From the NCBI GenBank assembly GCA_035968095.1, contig JAWQFW010000217.1:1-9126 (forward strand): a stretch of DNA of 9,126 nucleotides, in the 5' to 3' direction. The notes beneath the pieces are model-generated. The model made no database searches, was not told the DNA's origin, and worked only from the letters and a program-made list of their open reading frames with translations. This document shows, in pieces, positions 1 through 5,879 of the stretch. The translations under genes were made by a program, and so were the position numbers. Every line of letters starts with the position of its first letter. Position 1 is the first letter of the stretch. The stretch is from IIICB1 sp035968095 (GTDB lineage: Bacteria; Cyanobacteriota; Cyanobacteriia; Cyanobacteriales; SIO1D9).

Positions 1-140
1 AAGATTCTAGGAGCGAATGACACGAAGGCAAGAGACAAACACTGTAGACACTATCTTGCAGTAACACAGACCGTTACAGACAAAGGATATAATTTTTGCA
101 TTCTACCCGCCAAATACACCCTACGAAATCACGCGATGCC

Positions 141-1361
141 TCATACCCTCACACCTGAGTATAATAGACACAAATTAATCAACTCTTCCACCCCTTTATC
201 TTCCGGTACTTTCTTAATTTCCTCACGACCGCGATACAGAGAAATATAACCCGGTTGCTTCCCAACATAACCATAATCCGCATCTGCCATTTCTCCCGGT
301 CCGTTAACAATACAACCCATGACAGCAATATCCAAACCAGAAAGGTGTTTCGTCGCTTCGCGAACTTGATGCAGAACCTCTTCCAAATTAAATAAAGTAC
401 GTCCACAACTCGGACAAGCCACATATTCCACCATTGTTTTTCGCAACCCCAAAGCTTGGAGAATGCTATAACAAACCGGAATTTCTTTTTCCGGGGCTTC
501 AGTTAAAGATACCCGAATTGTATCGCCGATACCTTCGGCTAAGAGAGTACCAATTCCCGCAGTAGACTTAATTCGTCCATATTCGCCATCTCCAGCTTCA
601 GTAACACCCAAATGCAACGGATAATCCATTCCTAATTCATTCATGCGCTTAACCATCAAACGGTAAGCAGCTAGCATCACCGGAACTCGCGAAGCTTTCA
701 GCGAAATGACCAAGTTACGAAAATCGAGAGATTCGCAAATACGAATAAATTCCAGCGCCGATTCTACCATCCCTTCGGGAGTATCCCCATAAGTAAACAG
801 CATTCTTTCGGCGAGGGAACCGTGATTAACTCCGATACGCATCGCTTTATTTTGATCCCGCAGCGAAATCACTAGGGGTTCGAGAGTTTCACGAATTTTC
901 GCGCCAATTTCCTCAAATTCTGCTTCAGTATATTCGTTGCGATGGCTTTTCGGCTTCTCAAAAACGTATAATCCAGGATTAATTCTGACTTTATCAACGT
1001 GCTTGGCAACTTCTAAGGCAATTTTCATCCCATTATGATGCACATCAGCGACTAACGGTACTGGTTGATAAGTTTGGTGTAATTTTTCCCTAATTTGTGC
1101 TAAAGCTTTACCATGAGCCATACTCGGCACTGTAACGCGCACAATTTCGCAGCCAATTTCGTGTAAACGACGAATTGCCGCTACTGAGCCATCGATATCT
1201 AAGGTATCTTCATTAATCATCGACTGCACTACCACCGGATAACCACCACCAATAGTCACATCGCCGACTTTCACCGGGCGAGTTTTACGCCGATGAATGG
1301 TAGTATCGAAAGCTGGTGCAGTAGTAGTAGAAGCATTTTGGGGATTTTCCAGAGTTTGCAT
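141..1361 (-). CDS. ispG: 4-hydroxy-3-methylbut-2-enyl diphosphate synthase, ferredoxin type (IspG/GcpE)
   Basis: The product is the IspG enzyme of the MEP isoprenoid pathway. It reductively opens 2-C-methyl-D-erythritol 2,4-cyclodiphosphate to HMBPP, and cyanobacterial and plastid enzymes are known to draw electrons from ferredoxin. The protein has 406 residues, normal for cyanobacterial IspG. Residues about 20-295 form the TIM-barrel part, with recognisable segments VQSMIN (45-50), ADVHHN (105-110), VRINPG (125-130) and GVTEAG (252-257). The C-terminal iron-sulfur part carries the 4Fe-4S ligands: Cys316 and Cys319 in ACPSCGRT, Cys350 in GCIVNGPGE, and Glu357. Translation from the ATG at 1359-1361 reads straight into the conserved HRRKTRPVKVGDV start. 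No clear Shine-Dalgarno precedes it, which is common in cyanobacteria. It is divergent from the neighbouring hydrolase across about 155 bp and appears monocistronic here. No ctpA, a frequent neighbour in cyanobacteria, is visible downstream. Identification is secure. Confidence 0.97.
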   Translation of the reverse strand: MQTLENPQNASTTTAPAFDTTIHRRKTRPVKVGDVTIGGGYPVVVQSMINEDTLDIDGSVAAIRRLHEIGCEIVRVTVPSMAHGKALAQIREKLHQTYQPVPLVADVHHNGMKIALEVAKHVDKVRINPGLYVFEKPKSHRNEYTEAEFEEIGAKIRETLEPLVISLRDQNKAMRIGVNHGSLAERMLFTYGDTPEGMVESALEFIRICESLDFRNLVISLKASRVPVMLAAYRLMVKRMNELGMDYPLHLGVTEAGDGEYGRIKSTAGIGTLLAEGIGDTIRVSLTEAPEKEIPVCYSILQALGLRKTMVEYVACPSCGRTLFNLEEVLHQVREATKHLSGLDIAVMGCIVNGPGEMADADYGYVGKQPGYISLYRGREEIKKVPEDKGVEELINLCLLYSGVRV

Positions 1362-1456
1362 ACAATCTAAAAACCACGTTCTGTAGCAAAAATATCAGTA
1401 TTTGTTTGTATTGTCTCAAATTTTGGTGAGGTGGAGGGAAACTGCTAGAATTTTGT

Positions 1457-1484
1457 TTGACGAACTGGACAAAAGTTTTATAGT
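1457..1484 (+). promoter_or_regulatory. Candidate sigma-70 promoter for the alpha/beta hydrolase
   Basis: TTGACG (1457-1462) and TATAGT (1479-1484) are separated by 16 bp, each matching the consensus hexamer at five of six positions. A start site would fall near 1490-1492. That would leave the GTG at 1493 almost leaderless but give the ATG at 1517 a leader of about 25 nt. Inferred from sequence only. Confidence 0.45.
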
Positions 1485-1516
1485 AAATTTGAGTGGCGAT
1501 CGCGCTCCTACTATTG

Positions 1517-2497
1517 ATGTCAAACTACACGAACACAATTGCGACAATTACCTCACAAGTTAGCTGGCGCGAGCAAAATTTTCCACTCCGCAACCGAAAA
1601 TGTCGCTCTCGCTTTTTTTTCCACCCCAATCCTACACCGAAAGTTTGTCTTTTCTTCCACGGTTTTACTGCCGCACCTTACCAATTTGTACCTTTAGGAA
1701 AAGCTTTATTTGCCTCCGGATATAATGTTTTGATTCCCTTACAACCCGGTCACGGAATCGCTGGAGATTGGAACGGCGATAACCCTCCGCCTTTACCAAC
1801 TAACATTCAAGTTTATCAAGACTTTGCGCGGGAGTGGCTAGAAACTGCTCAAAACCTCGGAGAGAAAGTTATTATTGGTGGTTTGTCTACTGGGGCAACT
1901 TTAACAGGTTGGTTAGCCTTAAATACACCGGAAATTATCGATCGCGCACTTTTATTTGCACCTTACCTCAGTAGTAGTTTACTACCCCTGGATTGGCTAA
2001 TCGAAACCTTACCTTTTTATTATGAATGGGCGAATAAAGATGCGCCAGGAAATTTTGGCTACCACGGTTTTCGGATTCCCACACTAAGATTATTTTACGA
2101 CCTCGGACAGCAAATACTTGACCAAGCCGCAACCCAAGCCTACACTCAGATGTTAATTGTCGCTAGCGAGCGCGATCGCGTCGTCAGTCGTGCGGATGAA
2201 AAATCTTTATTTGAAACCATTCTCCAACACCAACCCCAATCTTGGTATCACTGTTTCGACAGCAAATTTGATATTCACCATCGCATGATGACTGAAATCG
2301 AAGGTAACGAATATCAAGATTTAGTGATCGCTCTTGCAAAAGCTTACATCAACAGCGAGATAACTTGGACACAACTACAAGAAATTAAAGCTTTGTTAGT
2401 GACAAAAGTAACTTTTGCAAACGCTATAGCAACTTTAAATTTAGAGCAAAAAGTTACACCGGAACTAGCCCAATTTTTAGCATCAACAATTAACTAA
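1517..2497 (+). CDS. Alpha/beta hydrolase, serine esterase/lipase-like
   Basis: The product is an alpha/beta-hydrolase-fold protein, probably a cytoplasmic carboxylesterase, lipase or thioesterase of the monoacylglycerol-lipase-like group; the substrate cannot be read from sequence. Counting from the ATG at 1517 (326 residues), the oxyanion strand is FFHGFT (46-51) and the nucleophile elbow is GLSTG with Ser124. The likely acid is Asp220 in VASERDRVV and the base is His254 or His255 in FDIHHRMM, so the triad is complete. Residues about 145-200 form an aromatic-rich cap. The last 45 or so residues are a helical tail beyond the usual core. An in-frame GTG at 1493 would add eight residues (MAIALLLL), but its codons overlap a HIP1 site and it lies next to the predicted transcription start, so I prefer the ATG. 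There is no strong ribosome site at either. It is divergent from ispG and convergent with the MscS gene. Repeat copy A begins at its stop codon. Confidence 0.85.
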   Translation: MSNYTNTIATITSQVSWREQNFPLRNRKCRSRFFFHPNPTPKVCLFFHGFTAAPYQFVPLGKALFASGYNVLIPLQPGHGIAGDWNGDNPPPLPTNIQVYQDFAREWLETAQNLGEKVIIGGLSTGATLTGWLALNTPEIIDRALLFAPYLSSSLLPLDWLIETLPFYYEWANKDAPGNFGYHGFRIPTLRLFYDLGQQILDQAATQAYTQMLIVASERDRVVSRADEKSLFETILQHQPQSWYHCFDSKFDIHHRMMTEIEGNEYQDLVIALAKAYINSEITWTQLQEIKALLVTKVTFANAIATLNLEQKVTPELAQFLASTIN

Positions 2498-2606
2498 TAC
2501 CAATTTCCCTTGGCTACAAATCATAAAGACATAAAATTATGTAGAGACATTGCATATAATGTTTTTACACAGTCTTTATTCGTAGCCTTAATTTAGGGAA
2601 ATAATT
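2495..2606 (+). repeat. MITE-like intergenic repeat, copy A
   Basis: This roughly 110-bp element begins TAATACCAATTT at the hydrolase stop codon. It has a two-part terminal inverted repeat: ATTTCCCT (2503-2510) against AGGGAAAT (2595-2602), and GGCTAC (2512-2517) against GTAGCC (2582-2587). Its centre is a decayed palindrome starting GTAGAGACATTG (2541-2552). It shares its middle with copy B and its start and centre with copy C. It encodes nothing. The name MITE-like is inference from structure; together with copy B it fills most of the 312-bp gap 2498-2809. Confidence 0.6.
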
Positions 2607-2610
2607 TATC

Positions 2611-2706
2611 CCAATTTCCTTGATTTACACTACATTAAATTATCTAGAGACATTGCCTATAATCTTTTTACAGAGTCTTTATTTATGGCATTAACTTAGG
2701 AAAATA
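2611..2706 (+). repeat. MITE-like intergenic repeat, copy B
   Basis: This is a direct-orientation near-tandem partner of copy A, starting about 110 bp after it. Positions 2658-2683 match 2555-2580 at 24 of 26 bases, and CTAGAGACATTG (2644-2655) corresponds to GTAGAGACATTG in copy A. The ends also resemble each other in inverse: ATTTCCTT near 2614 against TTAGGAAAAT near 2696-2705. The central palindrome is more decayed than in copy C. The remaining 2707-2809 is AT-rich and shows me no gene, promoter or convincing terminator. Confidence 0.55.
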
Positions 2707-2809
2707 AGATAATTTGCTAAATTGGTTAAAATCACAGCAAACCACCTTAAACTTGAGTGCAAATTAAAGCTTTCATTTTCAGTAAGTTCTCTCCAATCCA
2801 CAAACACAA

Positions 2810-3967
2810 TCAATTTTCAATCGCTTGAATCGATTGAAATTTATGCTCAATTGCACTAATAACTTCAATCGACAAAGAAGATAACATTTCAATTTTTTCC
2901 TTTTCGAGAATCTTTAAAATTTCTAGATTAACCTCCTCAATAGTTTGAAAGTACAATTCCGGACTACTTACCTTCGCAAAAACATTAATTTGAATCACAC
3001 GAGCATTTTGATTTATCCCACTAAACCAAATAAAACAGTGAGTGCTTAAGTTATCAATAAGCTTCGGTATTTCACGCAAACTATTACAAAAACGAGCAGT
3101 TTGCTCTGCGGAAATAGAATCTATTTGTAGAGTTAAAGTAATCCCAATTGCTTTTTCCTCCCCTACAGATAAAGACTGCGACCAATTTTCGACAACTCCA
3201 TTAATCATTTTGGAATTAGGCATTTTTTTCAAAGCATTAGTAGTTAAAACGCTCAAAGTTGTACTTCGCAGCCCAATATGATTCACGATTAATAAACCAT
3301 CAATTCCTTCTACTGATACCAAATCCCCAAAACGAAACAAATTATCAGTATAGATAATAACTGTACAACACAAATCATAAATTAAATCTTTAAATAACAA
3401 ACCTAAAGCAACACCAGCACCACCTAAAAGACCGATTAAAGCACCAGCAGAAGCACCTAAAAAAACTTCGCTTCCTTTTAAGAAAACTACAGCTATTGCT
3501 AGCAAACGAAATAATTTTGGTAAATAAGGAACCAGTAAATCATCTAACTCAGTTTCGGTTTTTAGAGTTAATTTTTCTAAAAATTTCCCTAAAACCGGAG
3601 CAGCATAAAAAACTATATAAGCAACAATAGTTAACGCCACAAAACTAATAATTTGAAGAGCTAATTCATTTAGGTCTGGACTAAGATTAGTTGACAAAAT
3701 AACTTGGATCAGCCAAAGTCCAGCAACAAAAACTAGCCAACTTAAAGGTTCCTTGATAATCCTAACTAGCTCGTCATCAAGATGATTTTCTGTATTGCTA
3801 GTTAAAGCTTCAATTCGTTTAATGACAACGGTAGAGAAAAATTGTCTTAAAGCTAAACTTAGGGTAAAAACAGTAACAACTAGAATAATTTTGAGGAAAG
3901 AGATTTTGTTAACAATATCGTTAGTCGCTAAAATGGGGTCTTTGATTGTATCTAAAAAGTTTTCCAT
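2810..3967 (-). CDS. MscS-family mechanosensitive ion channel
   Basis: The product is a small-conductance mechanosensitive channel protein of the inner membrane, expected to open under membrane tension and release solutes during hypo-osmotic shock. Of 385 residues, hydrophobic segments lie at about 24-42, 75-93, 104-124, 151-169 and 171-207. The last is the pore-lining TM3 region, rich in Gly and Ala (GASAGALIGLLGGAGVALGL), followed by the family signature ending FRFGDLVSVEGIDG (211-224), which starts the beta domain. Residues about 225-265 are the beta domain (VVENWSQS) and about 270-375 the cytoplasmic alpha/beta domain. The ATG start at 3965-3967 is supported by AGGA (3972-3975 on the minus strand). 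It stands alone, convergent with the hydrolase and divergent from the methyltransferase-acetyltransferase gene. The family call is firm. Gating properties, and whether it acts as a paralogue beside a main MscS, cannot be told. Confidence 0.9.
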   Translation of the reverse strand: MENFLDTIKDPILATNDIVNKISFLKIILVVTVFTLSLALRQFFSTVVIKRIEALTSNTENHLDDELVRIIKEPLSWLVFVAGLWLIQVILSTNLSPDLNELALQIISFVALTIVAYIVFYAAPVLGKFLEKLTLKTETELDDLLVPYLPKLFRLLAIAVVFLKGSEVFLGASAGALIGLLGGAGVALGLLFKDLIYDLCCTVIIYTDNLFRFGDLVSVEGIDGLLIVNHIGLRSTTLSVLTTNALKKMPNSKMINGVVENWSQSLSVGEEKAIGITLTLQIDSISAEQTARFCNSLREIPKLIDNLSTHCFIWFSGINQNARVIQINVFAKVSSPELYFQTIEEVNLEILKILEKEKIEMLSSLSIEVISAIEHKFQSIQAIEN

Positions 3968-3971
3968 TGTT

Positions 3972-4005
3972 TCCTTTTGCGATAAATATCCTTAAAAATA
4001 TTATC
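3972..4005 (-). promoter_or_regulatory. Candidate -10 box and Shine-Dalgarno of the MscS gene
   Basis: On the minus strand GATAAT (4000-4005) matches the -10 consensus at five of six bases, and AGGA (3972-3975) lies four bases before the ATG. No good -35 box is seen at 16-18 bp, so an activator or a weak promoter is possible. Confidence 0.3.
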
Positions 4006-4049
4006 AAATTCAAAGTGGAATTGAGAAAGTTTTTGAGTTGAAAGAAAGG

Positions 4050-4155
4050 TAATACCAATTTGATTTGGCTACGCTAGATAAAATTGTGTAGAGACATTGT
4101 ATGTAACGTCTCTACAAAGTCCGTATGTGTAGTATTCATTTAGAAAAACGGTATA
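4050..4155 (+). repeat. MITE-like intergenic repeat, copy C, with near-perfect central hairpin
   Basis: This is a third copy, in the same orientation as A and B. It starts GTAATACCAATTTG, then GGCTAC (4067-4072), and ends GTAGTATTCATTTAG...CGGTAT, so that ATACC...GGTAT and GGCTAC...GTAG form imperfect terminal inverted repeats. Its centre, 4087-4116, is TGTAGAGACATTG...AACGTCTCTACA, a 30-nt palindrome with one mismatched (A/C) pair near the middle. It is the best-preserved of the three longer copies and lies 83 bp upstream of the divergent MscS start. Confidence 0.65.
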
Positions 4156-4332
4156 AGAGTGTAAGAGCTTGAGAAAAGCGGTAATATTTGTTTTTACCAC
4201 TAAAATCCTCTTTTTGGAAGTAGTATAACTAAATTAAATAGCTTTGTTGCTAATTTGATTAATTTGAGTTTTGGCTAAATTATTAATAATACAGTTAAAA
4301 TTTGGTAATTAACTATTTCATTGAGGAAAGTT

Positions 4333-4341
4333 TGGCATAAT
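4333..4341 (+). promoter_or_regulatory. Candidate extended -10 promoter element
   Basis: TGGCATAAT has a TGn extension and a five-of-six -10 hexamer (CATAAT, 4336-4341). A start near 4348 would precede the small ORF at 4366 by about 18 nt. It would give the methyltransferase-acetyltransferase gene a leader of about 250 nt. No -35 box accompanies it, so this is tentative. Confidence 0.25.
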
Positions 4342-4365
4342 GAATGTAGTGTGATTAAGACATCA

Positions 4366-4482
4366 ATGGCTAGCACTATTGACAGCGATGAGCGCGTAAT
4401 TTTTCAGGAGATAATTATAAGTAAAACTAATCCTTATCTAATTCGAGCTAAAATTTTAGGTAAATCACCAGAATTCGGCTAG
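4366..4482 (+). CDS. Possible small ORF, 38 residues, unknown function
   Basis: An ATG at 4366 opens a 38-residue frame ending in TAG at 4480-4482. The peptide is mixed and charged, starting MASTIDSDERVIFQEIII and ending KSPEFG, with no obvious signal or membrane segment. In its favour are the extended -10 motif just upstream and a local composition richer in GC than the surrounding AT-rich gap. Against it are the short length, the lack of a Shine-Dalgarno and no family that I recognise. It may be a genuine small protein, a leader peptide for the gene at 4596, or a remnant of a decayed gene. Confidence 0.25.
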   Translation: MASTIDSDERVIFQEIIISKTNPYLIRAKILGKSPEFG

Positions 4483-4595
4483 GGATACCCCCTTAATCTT
4501 AATCAAGTGCTTTAGTAAGCTGATTTTCTTTGAACGAGTTAGCAGTTTTTTGCGGCTATTTTTTTGACTTTTAACTTCTCTAATATCCACTAAAA

Positions 4596-5834
4596 ATGAA
4601 CAATTATCCCACAAATTTGCAAGCAACTTTTAATGCTGCCGCTACGGAATACGATCGCCTACGACGCAAATTGATTCCTTGCTTTGACGATTTTTACCGT
4701 ATCGCTGTGGAAATCATCCCTGGAGCGCCCACTGCACCACTAAAAATTCTTGATTTAGGGGCAGGTACGGGCTTATATTCAGCTATGGTACAAGCTGCTT
4801 TCCCCAACGCGGAAATCACTCTGGTAGACTTTGCTACAGAAATGTTAGCACAAGCCAAGTCACGTTTTCAGCAAATCGGAAAGTCGCCGCAAATTCTGGT
4901 TGGTGATTATCAGCAAATCGATCTCGGTTCGGGTTATGATGTAGTTATTTCAGGACTTTCGATTCATCACCTTTCTGACTCAGAGAAACAACTTCTTTAT
5001 CAACGCATCTATCGAGTTTTAAAGCCCGAAGGAATGTTTATCAATGCGGAACAAGTTTCAGGCAGAACTAGCAAATTAGAGCAAGAATATCAAAAAAATT
5101 GGACAGAAACAATCTGCAAATTAGGCGTTACCGAAAATGAACTGAAAGCCGCACAACAGCGCCGAGAATACGATCGTTTGGCAACTGTCGATGCTCAATT
5201 ACAATGGCTAGAAAAGGCGGGTTTTGTCGATGTTGACTGCTGGTACAAAAATTATAGCTTTGCTGTCTTCGGCGGTACGCGCCCAATTTGGGAAACTACT
5301 CAACCAAAATTAGCAACTCAACGTTTAATTTTACGTTCGTTTAGCCTTGCTGATGCGCCGACAGTGCAACATTTATTACGTGAAAAAGAAGTTACGGTGA
5401 TGACAGCAATACCTCATCCTTATGAAGAGGGGATGGCAGAAAAATGGATTCAAACTCATCGGCAAGACTTTGCAGCAGAAAAACAAGCTACTTTTGCGAT
5501 TACTTTAGAATCTAGCGGGGAATTATGTGGTGCGATTGGTTTAATAATTAATCGTCGCGATAATAATGCCGAAATGGGTTATTGGATTGGTAAAGCTTAT
5601 TGGAATCAAGGATACTGTACTGAAGCAGGAAAAGCTATGCTCAAATATGGCTTTGAAACTCTGGGTTTAAACCGCATTCATGCTGCCCATTTTGCCCGTA
5701 ATCCGGGATCAGGAAGAGTTATGGAAAAAATGGGTATGTCTCAGGAAGGTTATTTGCGCCAACATACTTTGAAAGGGGATAATTATGAAGATGTAGTGCA
5801 GTATGGGATTCTTAAAAGTGAGTGGGAAGAATAA
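4596..5834 (+). CDS. Fusion protein: class I SAM-dependent methyltransferase plus GNAT (RimJ/RimL-type) acetyltransferase
   Basis: This single uninterrupted 412-residue frame carries two enzymes. Residues about 1-226 are a class I methyltransferase: motif I LDLGAGTG (52-59), the acidic strand-2 end VDFA (77-80), GDYQ (103-106), and the strand-4 segment YDVVISGLSIHHL (114-126), followed by RVLKPEG. Small-molecule methyltransferases of this kind often end at a sequence like SFAVFGG (221-227), exactly where a linker (about 228-238) begins here. Residues about 239-412 are a GNAT domain of the Acetyltransf_3, RimJ/RimL-like group. It opens TQRLILRSF (241-249), and its acetyl-CoA pyrophosphate loop is NQGYCTEA (337-344), a variant of the usual RGxGYATEA. 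It ends with the FARNPGSGRVMEKMGM segment (366-381). The domains presumably modify one substrate twice or two related ones; neither substrate is evident. There is no Shine-Dalgarno. The gene is convergent with glgA and monocistronic. Confidence 0.88.
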   Translation: MNNYPTNLQATFNAAATEYDRLRRKLIPCFDDFYRIAVEIIPGAPTAPLKILDLGAGTGLYSAMVQAAFPNAEITLVDFATEMLAQAKSRFQQIGKSPQILVGDYQQIDLGSGYDVVISGLSIHHLSDSEKQLLYQRIYRVLKPEGMFINAEQVSGRTSKLEQEYQKNWTETICKLGVTENELKAAQQRREYDRLATVDAQLQWLEKAGFVDVDCWYKNYSFAVFGGTRPIWETTQPKLATQRLILRSFSLADAPTVQHLLREKEVTVMTAIPHPYEEGMAEKWIQTHRQDFAAEKQATFAITLESSGELCGAIGLIINRRDNNAEMGYWIGKAYWNQGYCTEAGKAMLKYGFETLGLNRIHAAHFARNPGSGRVMEKMGMSQEGYLRQHTLKGDNYEDVVQYGILKSEWEE

Positions 5835-5839
5835 AATTT

Positions 5840-5865
5840 TAGAGACGTTGTGTACAACGTCTCTA
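5840..5865. terminator. Perfect palindrome between convergent genes, likely bidirectional terminator; copy D of the repeat core
   Basis: TAGAGACGTTGT and ACAACGTCTCTA form a perfect 12-bp stem around two bases (in RNA the loop would be wider). It begins 5 bp after the acetyltransferase stop and ends 14 bp before the glgA stop. T-runs follow at a distance on the plus strand (5872-5876) and closely on the minus strand (AAAATTTT). The core is the same GAGACRTTG palindrome as in repeats A-C but lacks their flanks. Confidence 0.55.
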
Positions 5866-5879
5866 GAGCAGTTTTTCGG

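Larger units (their letters stand above)
4156..4595. other. Long AT-rich non-coding stretch upstream of the methyltransferase-acetyltransferase gene
   Basis: The rest of the 628-bp gap 3968-4595 after repeat C is unusually AT-rich, especially 4201-4330. It contains a weak hairpin (GGTAA 4180-4184 with TTACC 4194-4198), a GGG-ATA-CCC mini-hairpin at 4482-4490, and T-runs at 4548-4553 and 4560-4566 just before the downstream gene. I see no tRNA, riboswitch or larger reading frame. A possible small ORF and an extended -10 motif are listed separately. Confidence 0.5.

Noticed and set aside
88..93. Perfect TATAAT box on the plus strand
   Set aside because: No -35 element at 16-18 bp and no plus-strand gene downstream.
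1..140. Start of a ctpA-like gene downstream of ispG
   Set aside because: The minus-strand ATG near 106 gives only 16 codons before a stop, and no protease-like sequence is present.
1..249. Plus-strand frame open from the window edge to about 249
   Set aside because: It has no recognisable protein sequence and overlaps the 3' end of ispG on the other strand; openness over such a length occurs by chance.
3042..3281. Plus-strand frame of about 79 codons opposite the MscS gene
   Set aside because: A shadow of a well-supported coding region; the translation resembles nothing and has no start signals.
2495..4155. CRISPR-like array
   Set aside because: The three copies are about 100 bp long, degenerate, unevenly spaced and without spacers of uniform length.
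4546..4566. Intrinsic terminator just before the fusion gene (TAGC...GCTA followed by Ts)
   Set aside because: The stem is only four base pairs around an unpaired T-rich loop, and no transcript clearly needs to end there.
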